This document shows, piece after piece, positions 26,565-33,053 of a stretch of 33,053 bases of DNA. Position 1 is the first letter of the stretch. The number at the start of each line of letters is the position of its first letter. Under the pieces are notes generated by a model. The model did not search any database and was not told the origin of the DNA. It saw only the letters and a program-made list of their open reading frames with translations. The stretch comes from an uncultured Bacteroidales bacterium (GTDB lineage Bacteria; Bacteroidota; Bacteroidia; Bacteroidales; P3): NCBI GenBank assembly GCA_947306225.1, contig CAMZFW010000006.1, forward strand, positions 1 to 33,053. The letters run 5' to 3'. The position numbers were made by a program, and so were the translations under genes.

Positions 26565-26840
26565 CTATTTCTTGCCCATCATGCCGCCGGCGAAGTTCTT
26601 CAACTGTTTGGTCAACTCAGCTTTCTCGGCATCGGTCAGTTTTTTGTCCTTCAAGGCATCAACGGCTGTAGAGATGAGGTGCTGCACCTCGTTTTCGTTC
26701 TTGGCACTGGCCAGTTTGGTCATAAACTCCTTGTTGCCGGTCAGCGACTTCAGGATTTCCATGATGTTGGCATTGCCCAGTAGAGCTTCGGCCTGCTGGA
26801 TAATGTTCTTGTTACCAAGTAATTTGTCAAAAAGTCCCAT
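26565..26840 (-). CDS. Small hypothetical cytoplasmic protein (91 aa)
   Basis: ATG at 26840: MGLFDKLLGNKNIIQQAEALLGNANIMEILKSLTGNKEFMTKLASAKNENEVQHLISTAVDALKDKKLTDAEKAELTKQLKNFAGGMMGKK; preceded by a - strand TATATTTG box. Confidence 0.75.
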   Translation of the reverse strand: MGLFDKLLGNKNIIQQAEALLGNANIMEILKSLTGNKEFMTKLASAKNENEVQHLISTAVDALKDKKLTDAEKAELTKQLKNFAGGMMGKK

Positions 26841-26866
26841 AGTAATTTGTTTTAAAAATCCGTCTG

Positions 26867-26874
26867 CAAATATA
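26867..26874 (-). promoter_or_regulatory. -7 box (TATATTTG) of the 91-aa gene
   Basis: CAAATATA on + strand. Confidence 0.5.
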
Positions 26875-26969
26875 CGAATAAAAAATAATTGAAACAGAAT
26901 AATTACATGGTGAATAGTGCTTCGGGAGGTTTTTAACAAAAAAAAATTGCATATCCCGCAAAAAAGGTG

Positions 26970-26977
26970 TATATTTG
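26970..26977 (+). promoter_or_regulatory. -7 box (TATATTTG) upstream of the T9SS cargo locus
   Basis: GTGTATATTTGCAAAATG. Confidence 0.5.
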
Positions 26978-27004
26978 CAAAATGAAAATCTAACACTTTA
27001 TATT

Positions 27005-27119
27005 ATGAAAGCACATTTATTTTTATTTTTTTTCAGCACTTTGTATGATTGTATGCATACAAGCACAAGGGCAGACCTACTATAACTTTGCGCATAGAGG
27101 GGTTTACATTACATATTAA
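27005..27119 (+). pseudogene. Remnant N-terminus/signal peptide of a secreted protein, frameshifted at a T8 run
   Basis: Reading as T7 instead of T8 gives MKAHLFLFFSALCMIVCIQAQGQTYYNFAHRGVYITY*; as written it gives MKAHLFLFFFSTLYDCMHTSTRADLL*. Confidence 0.45.
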
Positions 27120-27133
27120 ATACATATAGAACA

Positions 27134-28570
27134 ATGAAAGTAAAGTATTTGGTTTTATTATTGGCTGTGCTGGTGTCGGGAGAGGTACTCGCACAGCAGG
27201 ACAAGGACACTCTCAGCTATCCCGACGGGAGGTACCTTTATCCTCCATTGGACACATCAGCTAATCTGGTTATTCATGCTCCTAACGGACAAACACCTGG
27301 CCCTTTATTAGGGTCGATGACAATATGTGCGTCGCCCGGATATTGTGGCAATGTGGAATATAGCACCATACAGCCCCTTACAATCTATGGAGTTGCATTC
27401 ACGACAGCCGGGGAGCATCCTGTGTTTCTGAGAACGTTTTCGGGTCAGAGTCGATATACTCCCGATCCGCCAGATGTGGATTCAAGCGTCCTCGACCTTT
27501 ATGCAGTGCTTATCCAGAAGGTAAATGGTAGTGGTTGTGAGATGATTCACGTGGATTCGGTTAAGTGGCATAGCCGTAGACCTGACCATTACTTCCGATA
27601 TAGGGGAAACATGGCTAGTCCGCGTGAATATGTGGCACCCGTATTTGAGTTCTTTTTTGATACGCCAATAGTCGTGATGGACACGTTCTACGTAGGATTC
27701 AGGTCTGGCTATGCAAGTTCGGATTATTGGGATAGTGTTCGTTCTCTGACGACATCATTGCCAAGTGATTATGCATACCATTATCCGCAGCAATGGGTGT
27801 GGGAATTGGTAAACTTGGGGTCGAATCCACCAAATCGAAATAAGTGGTATAATGAAGGTTGGGCATCCGCACGGTTGCCTGTGGCGAGTGGTACCTGTAC
27901 AAATACCTTCATGATGGACTGGGGTGGCATTTTCCCAATCGTGGTACCGCCAGATACGGACGTGGTTGAGGGAATTCCAGTGTTGGGATTTCGTAAGACA
28001 GATAACTACGACGGATTTCCCTCGTTTGCGTGGTACGGAAGTAGTGGACAAGAATTGTACGAAGTGGGATATGGACAAACAGACCAGAATCCCGATAACT
28101 ATACTGTTGTTTCTACCACTTCTATTTCTTTGGTGCTACAGGATAGCACATTAGACTCGACGGTGATGTATGCGGCTCGATGCCGAGCCAGGAGTCACCA
28201 TACGTGTGCTATTCACGATACGTTGGTCTGGAGCGAATGGACCGACACTGTGGAATTCTATACAGGCAAGTATCGACCAGGCAGTTTGCCAGACGACACC
28301 GTGGAGGTAGCGTCGCCGGAGGAGAATGGCTTGTCACGCTATGTACAGTTGATGCCCAACCCAGCGAGCGGGAGCGTGACGGTGATGTCGTCGTACGGCA
28401 TTGATGGCGTAGAGGTGTATGACGTGAGGGGCGAGCGGGTGCTGGAACTCTCAGGTATAGGCCGTGTGACGACGACAGGATTCGACGTGTCGAAGTGGGA
28501 GAAGGGTGCCTACGTGGTGCTTGTGCGCACCCCCGCCGGTACAGCCAGCAAGCGGCTGGTGGTGAATTGA
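27134..28570 (+). CDS. Secreted protein with FN3-like region and T9SS type A C-terminal sorting domain
   Basis: Signal peptide MKVKYLVLLLAVLVSGEVLAQ; C-terminus VQLMPNPASGSVTVMSSYGIDGVEVYDVRGERVLEL...FDVSKWEKGAYVVLVRTPAGTASKRLVVN. Confidence 0.87.
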   Translation: MKVKYLVLLLAVLVSGEVLAQQDKDTLSYPDGRYLYPPLDTSANLVIHAPNGQTPGPLLGSMTICASPGYCGNVEYSTIQPLTIYGVAFTTAGEHPVFLRTFSGQSRYTPDPPDVDSSVLDLYAVLIQKVNGSGCEMIHVDSVKWHSRRPDHYFRYRGNMASPREYVAPVFEFFFDTPIVVMDTFYVGFRSGYASSDYWDSVRSLTTSLPSDYAYHYPQQWVWELVNLGSNPPNRNKWYNEGWASARLPVASGTCTNTFMMDWGGIFPIVVPPDTDVVEGIPVLGFRKTDNYDGFPSFAWYGSSGQELYEVGYGQTDQNPDNYTVVSTTSISLVLQDSTLDSTVMYAARCRARSHHTCAIHDTLVWSEWTDTVEFYTGKYRPGSLPDDTVEVASPEENGLSRYVQLMPNPASGSVTVMSSYGIDGVEVYDVRGERVLELSGIGRVTTTGFDVSKWEKGAYVVLVRTPAGTASKRLVVN

Positions 28571-28614
28571 AAAAAAGATAAAGAAATAATCTGTCATCCT
28601 TAATGTATCAAGAT

Positions 28615-29907
28615 ATGAAGAAGGTCGTTCTTATCCTTATCCTCGTTGTCTGCGGCAATGCTTTGCTGGCGCAGGCTCCCAAAACGATGGATACAATCAT
28701 AGGTCGCGAGCCTACCTATCTCTACCAACGCTGGTTTGACTCAGTGGATTTTTTACATGCCCAAACTTGTAGAAAGAAGATTGTTGGTTATGGTGGTGTA
28801 GAACTGGCAAAATATAATTATACAGATTCTGCACTCAAAGTAGTCGGTATTGCAGCATACGTCTGGGCCAGGTACGACGGTCCCGGGTTGCCGTGGGAAC
28901 CGCGATGTGCAGATACCACATTCGACAATTGGTATGAGAATTTTATTCTATACAAACCAACTGATACGGGAATGGTGATGTTGGCAACACAAAGATACAG
29001 TGTCCTTGACACAACCCGATGGATGAGATTGTACTATAACGTTGACTATTATATGCCTAATAGTGACTCTGTGTATGTAGGGTACTTTCCAATATACGAG
29101 GCCTATTTTGATGAACCTGTCACGGTAACAGATTCATTTTATGTTGCCACAACTGGCTACCACGAGGTAGTCGATTCGCAATCATGGACATATCCTGGGC
29201 CTCGTCCGGGAACAGGATGTTATAGTAACACAAATACGAACAAGCCATGTTATTGGCAGCATTATATGTGGAAAGATCAGACTACTGGCTTTCAATGGAG
29301 ATATGCTTTTTCTGATCAAGTGTTAATTGTTTTCCCCATTATCGACACGACGCAGCCGAGGTGCTGGAGGCCTGTGGGGCTAAACGTACAGTCGCAGGAC
29401 TCTAGTGGGGTGTATCTGGCTTGGGAAGGAGGCGAGAACAATCAGACTTGGGAGGTGGCATACGGACGTGCCGATGAGGAACCCAACGGATATGCGACAC
29501 GGACAACCTCCTCGCCCGCGTACACATTGACAGGCCTCACTGCGGGAGTGGAGTATGCAGTGCGGTTGCGGGCCATCTGTTTCGACAACACTATGTATAG
29601 CAGTTGGACGGACACGATATGTTTCAACCGCGAGGGCGAGCCGCTCGATATCGTTGTCCCTGACAATAACATCGGCAACATACAGCTGATGCCCAACCCG
29701 GCAAGCGGGAACGTGATGGTACTGTCGCCTCTTGAAATAGAGCTGATAGAGGTGTACGACGAGAAGGGCACCCGTGTGCTAGAACAGAAGGAACGGAACC
29801 ACACGACATCGGTGGGCTTCGATGTGTCGAAATGGGCGAAGGGAACCTATGTGGTGTTGGTGCAAACCCCTACAGGAACCACTGCCAAGCGGCTTGTTGT
29901 GAACTAA
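28615..29907 (+). CDS. Secreted protein with FN3 domain and T9SS type A C-terminal sorting domain (paralog of the preceding gene)
   Basis: Signal peptide MKKVVLILILVVCGNALLAQ (ATG 28615); FN3 CWRPVGLNVQSQDSSGVYLAWEGG...; C-terminus IQLMPNPASGNVMVLSPLEIELIEVYDEKGTRVLEQ...FDVSKWAKGTYVVLVQTPTGTTAKRLVVN. Confidence 0.87.
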   Translation: MKKVVLILILVVCGNALLAQAPKTMDTIIGREPTYLYQRWFDSVDFLHAQTCRKKIVGYGGVELAKYNYTDSALKVVGIAAYVWARYDGPGLPWEPRCADTTFDNWYENFILYKPTDTGMVMLATQRYSVLDTTRWMRLYYNVDYYMPNSDSVYVGYFPIYEAYFDEPVTVTDSFYVATTGYHEVVDSQSWTYPGPRPGTGCYSNTNTNKPCYWQHYMWKDQTTGFQWRYAFSDQVLIVFPIIDTTQPRCWRPVGLNVQSQDSSGVYLAWEGGENNQTWEVAYGRADEEPNGYATRTTSSPAYTLTGLTAGVEYAVRLRAICFDNTMYSSWTDTICFNREGEPLDIVVPDNNIGNIQLMPNPASGNVMVLSPLEIELIEVYDEKGTRVLEQKERNHTTSVGFDVSKWAKGTYVVLVQTPTGTTAKRLVVN

Positions 29908-29914
29908 GAGTGTG

Positions 29915-30034
29915 TTGATTGCTTGATTGTTTGATTGCTTGATTGTTTGAGTATTTTTCACTCAAGCATTTACACATTCAAGCATTAACCCATTCAAGTA
30001 TTAACACATTCAAGCATTAACACATTCAAGCATT
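29915..30034. repeat. Compound 8-bp/16-bp tandem repeat around a TTGAGT...ACTCAA hairpin
   Basis: TTGATTGC/T x4 (29915-29946), hairpin 29947-29965, then 4 x 16-bp AACACATTCAAGCATT (29971-30034). Confidence 0.9.
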
Positions 30035-30066
30035 ATTTGATATATCAATTATTGATTTATTTTTTG

Positions 30067-30074
30067 TATATTTG
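30067..30074 (+). promoter_or_regulatory. -7 box (TATATTTG) upstream of the DUF4230 pair
   Basis: TTTTTGTATATTTGCAACATG. Confidence 0.5.
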
Positions 30075-30171
30075 CAACATGAAAGAGTGGGTGCTTGTTT
30101 TATGACGATTGTTGTAACATGTTGAAAATAAGTATATGATGTAAATTGATAAATGAATAAGGAGTATTGAA

Positions 30172-30777
30172 ATGAGGTTAAAAAATGTTATATGGCCGAT
30201 GATACTGCTTGCGGCGGTGCTTTTGTCCTCGTGCAATAAGGAGGAGAAAGAGAGCGCGTGGCAGCAAAGAATCAGGCAGGTGTCCGAGCTGGGCACGGTG
30301 CAGTATACGGTGCAGAAAGTGGTGAGCAATAGCGACGAGACGTGGCAGATATTCGGAAACAGGAAGATACTGTTTTCGTTCAAGGCTGTTATCAAAGCCG
30401 GTATCGATATGGATAAGTTCGATACCGAGTCGGTACGTATCAGCGTCGACAAGAAACACAAGACCAAGAGCATCTCGTTGGTGCTGCCACAGCCGGAGGT
30501 GTTGAGCTATAACATTAGTCCAGACGATGTGAAAGTGGTTTACCATCAGGTGTCGTTTCTGCGAACAGAGTATAGTGTCGAGGAGCTCAACGCCATAGAG
30601 GCAAAAGGCGAGCTGGAGTTGAAGGAGGACAAGGAGTTGACGGACATGATATTGAAGGATGCACGGCAGAATGCTGCCATATTTATGGAGATGCTGTTGC
30701 GCGAAAACGGATTTACGAATGTGACGATTACTTTTAAGCAGGGAAGTCAGCGAAGAGAAGTAAGAACTAAGAACTAA
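30172..30777 (+). CDS. DUF4230-like lipoprotein
   Basis: Lipobox LLSSC|NK; SELGTVQYTVQKVV..., IKAGIDMDKFDTESVRIS....SISLVLPQPEVLSYNISPDDVKV, C-terminal RQNAAIFMEMLLRENGFTNVTITF. Confidence 0.8.
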   Translation: MRLKNVIWPMILLAAVLLSSCNKEEKESAWQQRIRQVSELGTVQYTVQKVVSNSDETWQIFGNRKILFSFKAVIKAGIDMDKFDTESVRISVDKKHKTKSISLVLPQPEVLSYNISPDDVKVVYHQVSFLRTEYSVEELNAIEAKGELELKEDKELTDMILKDARQNAAIFMEMLLRENGFTNVTITFKQGSQRREVRTKN

Positions 30778-30780
30778 AAT

Positions 30781-30826
30781 TGAATGTGTGAATGTGTAAA
30801 TCTTTGACTAACGAATTAACACATTA
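30781..30826. repeat. Octamer-type hairpin (module P, copy 1)
   Basis: TGAATGTGTGAATGTGTAAATC-TTT-GACTAACGAATTAACACATTA. Confidence 0.75.
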
Positions 30827-30833
30827 GGTGGTT

Positions 30834-30930
30834 TCTAAAAATAGGATTAAACGAAATTCCCTACGGGAAATAAATATTGTTAATCAATGCGTTTCTATTG
30901 AACGAAAAGCCCTGACAGGCTATTTTTAGA
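30834..30930. repeat. Palindromic MITE/REP-like element 1 with perfect 11-bp terminal inverted repeats
   Basis: TCTAAAAATAG (30834-30844) ... CTATTTTTAGA (30920-30930); internal TTCCC-TAC-GGGAA and CCT-GAC-AGG hairpins. Confidence 0.75.
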
Positions 30931-30960
30931 GGTTGCCATTAACGAATTAACGAATTCTTT

Positions 30961-30990
30961 CAATTTTCAATTTTCAACTTTCAATTTTCT
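30961..30990 (+). repeat. TCAATTTT-type array
   Basis: CAATTTTCAATTTTCAACTTTCAATTTTCT; 26 bp identical to 11804-11829 in folC. Confidence 0.85.
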
Positions 30991-30995
30991 GAAGT

Positions 30996-31817
30996 ATGAT
31001 GGAAGAGATTCAGAATATAGACCAGCCAGAGGGTATGCCAGAGGTAGAGGTAAAGGAGTTAATGCCCGAGACAGATGCCCCAGAGGAACAGCAGGAACAG
31101 GAGCAGACGGATGCTCCCGAGGATGCTTCTGAGGAGAAAAAACGTTTGAGTTTCGGCGATGTATGGAAGGTTTTGTGGGAGTTTCTGATAAAGAAGAAAC
31201 GCACGGTGTTGTTTATCGCGCTAGCATTGGTGGCTGTGCTGGTGGTAGTGTTTGTCATTTATAGGAACCAGGTGGGGAAGAACCGCTACGAGACATTGGT
31301 GCAGACCATCACCGAGATGAAGCGTATATCGGAGTTTTGCACGGCCAGCTATATTGGAGAGGTGATGATTCAGGACGAGGAGAAGCAGTTTTTGAACCGT
31401 AAGAATATTGTCTTGATAGTGCGGGGAAAGGTGCGAATGGGCTACGACCTCTCTAAGATGGAGACCGAGGTGGTGAACGACTCTACCATCAACCTGACAC
31501 TGCCTCAGGCGCAGGTGCTCGACATTATCACCAACCCGTCGGACGTTCGCATTTTTAACGAGAAGGGCAATTGGTCGCACGAGCGGGTCACTATAACCAA
31601 GAATGCGGCACGAGCTAAGTTGCTGGAACTGGTGATGGAGGATAATATGCTGGCCACGGCCGAGGATAACGGGAAACGACAGCTGGAGGCTATCTTTTCA
31701 TCGTTTGGTTTCAAGCATGTGAACATAGCCGTTGTGGTGGATTCGACGGGATGCCTGAACACAGAGATGGTGGGCGATTCGGTGTCTGAAAACGCCACGA
31801 CACTCTTCTCTCATTGA
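30996..31817 (+). CDS. DUF4230-like membrane-anchored protein with acidic cytoplasmic tail
   Basis: Acidic N-terminus, single TM TVLFIALALVAVLVVVFVIY, then ELxTASYIGEV-like DUF4230 region similar to the upstream paralog (LTLPQAQVLDIITNPSDVRIFNEKG). Confidence 0.82.
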   Translation: MMEEIQNIDQPEGMPEVEVKELMPETDAPEEQQEQEQTDAPEDASEEKKRLSFGDVWKVLWEFLIKKKRTVLFIALALVAVLVVVFVIYRNQVGKNRYETLVQTITEMKRISEFCTASYIGEVMIQDEEKQFLNRKNIVLIVRGKVRMGYDLSKMETEVVNDSTINLTLPQAQVLDIITNPSDVRIFNEKGNWSHERVTITKNAARAKLLELVMEDNMLATAEDNGKRQLEAIFSSFGFKHVNIAVVVDSTGCLNTEMVGDSVSENATTLFSH

Positions 31818-31826
31818 GAACTTTTT

Positions 31827-31905
31827 TGAATGTGTTAATTCGTTAATGTGTTAATTCGTTAGTCAATGACTCACACATTAACGCATTCACACGCTAACAC
31901 ATTCA
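31827..31905. repeat. Octamer-type hairpin (module P, copy 2), 38-bp arms
   Basis: 31827-31864 versus reverse complement of 31868-31905: 29/38 identical by hand count; loop AAT. Confidence 0.85.
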
Positions 31906-31910
31906 GGAGA

Positions 31911-32042
31911 GTTCTATAAATCACCTCGAAGAGGTGAGATTATTAATAACACGGTACAAGCCGAAGGCGCAGTGCCGTGACATTCAAACATAAGGAAACT
32001 GCGTCCCGAAGGGACGCGACATATATACAGTATTTACAGAAC
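31911..32042. repeat. Palindromic MITE/REP-like element 2: terminal inverted repeats plus three GAA-loop hairpins
   Basis: GTTCTATAAAT ... ATTTACAGAAC ends; TCACCTC-GAA-GAGGTGA (31921-31937), CACGGTAC..GCC-GAA-GGC..GTGCCGTG (31950-31979), GCGTCCC-GAA-GGGACGC (32001-32017). Confidence 0.85.
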
Positions 32043-32097
32043 CCACCTTAGCGAATTAACACATTCAAATAATTCTCAATTATCAATTTATTTTGAG

Positions 32098-32105
32098 TAT
32101 CTTTG
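32098..32105 (+). promoter_or_regulatory. -7 box (TATCTTTG) of sufB
   Basis: TTGAGTATCTTTGCAGTTTG. Confidence 0.55.
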
Positions 32106-32134
32106 CAGTTTGATTTAATTGAACAGACTTTATT

Positions 32135-33053
32135 ATGGCCGAAGATAACAATAGTATAATTCAAGAGGTTACAAACGAAGAGTATAAATGGGGTTTTGTG
32201 ACCGATATTGACACGGACACCATTGGCAAGGGGCTGAACGAGGATGTGGTGCGCCTGATCTCGAAGAAAAAGAACGAACCGGAATGGCTGTTGGAGTTCC
32301 GACTGAAGGCCTTCCGCAAATGGCAGACGATGAAGGAGCCCGACTGGGCACACCTGCAGTACGACAAGGTGGACTATCAGGACATTATCTACTATGCCGC
32401 CCCGAAGCAGCGCGAGCTGAAGAAGAGCCTCGACGAGGTGGATCCCGAGCTGTTGGCGACGTTCGACAAGCTGGGTATCCCCCTGCGTGAGCAGAAGCAG
32501 CTGGCAGGCGTGGCGTATGATGCCATTATGGACTCTGTGTCGGTGAAGACCACTTCGCAGAAGATGCTGGAGGAGAAAGGTATTCTGTTCTGCCCCATCA
32601 GTGAGGCGGTGCAGAAGTACCCCGATTTGGTGCGACAGTATCTGGGCTCAGTGGTGCCAATTGGCGACAACTTCTTTGCAGCGTTGAACTCGGCAGTGTT
32701 TAGCGACGGGTCGTTCTGCTATATCCCCAAGGGGGTGCGCTGCCCAATAGAGTTGTCGAGCTATTTCCGCATCAATGCCCGTGGCACAGGCCAGTTTGAG
32801 CGCACGCTGATTGTGGCGGATGAGGAGGCGTATGTAAGCTATATGGAAGGCTGCACCGCTCCGCAGCGCGATGAGAACCAGCTGCACGCCGCCATAGTTG
32901 AGATTGTGGCGCTGAAGGATGCCGAGGTGAAGTACAGCACGGTGCAGAACTGGTACCCCGGCGATAAGGAGGGCAAGGGCGGTATCTATAACTTTGTGAC
33001 CAAGCGCGGCATCTGCAAGGGGTCGCACAGCAAGATTTCGTGGACGCAGGTGG
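32135..33053 (+). CDS. sufB: Fe-S cluster assembly protein SufB, truncated by the window end
   Basis: [118 protein letters not shown]. Confidence 0.97.
   Translation, partial: MAEDNNSIIQEVTNEEYKWGFVTDIDTDTIGKGLNEDVVRLISKKKNEPEWLLEFRLKAFRKWQTMKEPDWAHLQYDKVDYQDIIYYAAPKQRELKKSLDEVDPELLATFDKLGIPLREQKQLAGVAYDAIMDSVSVKTTSQKMLEEKGILFCPISEAVQKYPDLVRQYLGSVVPIGDNFFAALNSAVFSDGSFCYIPKGVRCPIELSSYFRINARGTGQFERTLIVADEEAYVSYMEGCTAPQRDENQLHAAIVEIVALKDAEVKYSTVQNWYPGDKEGKGGIYNFVTKRGICKGSHSKISWTQV

Overview
33-kb chromosomal window with clear Bacteroidota/Bacteroidales character: TAnnTTTG -7 boxes, T9SS type A C-terminal sorting domains, DUF4230 pair, SUMF1-type proteins. Most genes are core or housekeeping: Y-family polymerase, rubredoxin, FolC, P5C dehydrogenase, FabG, GAPDH, XerD, DUF445, SufB. 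Cell-envelope genes include a TPR protein, a plug-less beta-barrel, an S41 peptidase, three tandem GT51 transglycosylases, an amidase and two tandem T9SS cargo proteins. I see no prophage, CRISPR array, transposase or defence island. The unusual content lies between the genes and in gene architecture. (1) A dispersed intergenic element at three loci: hairpin plus exact 10-bp phased CGGTANNATG array. (2) A second family of exactly 8 x 9-bp TCNGANNNG arrays, each within 8 nt of a stop codon (two loci). (3) Two neighbouring intergenic regions with the same module order: octamer hairpin, element with TTCTA(a/t)AAAT terminal inverted repeats and internal palindromes, then a TCAATTTT array. (4) A 26-bp segment of that TCAATTTT repeat in frame inside folC. 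(5) A 47-bp-arm palindrome beside a G-quadruplex motif. (6) An MsrA-fRMsr fusion with all expected catalytic cysteines. (7) A tandem MtgA triplication, one copy with altered catalytic motifs and one with a 33-aa internal duplication. No computations or database searches were run; family names come from motif recognition by eye.
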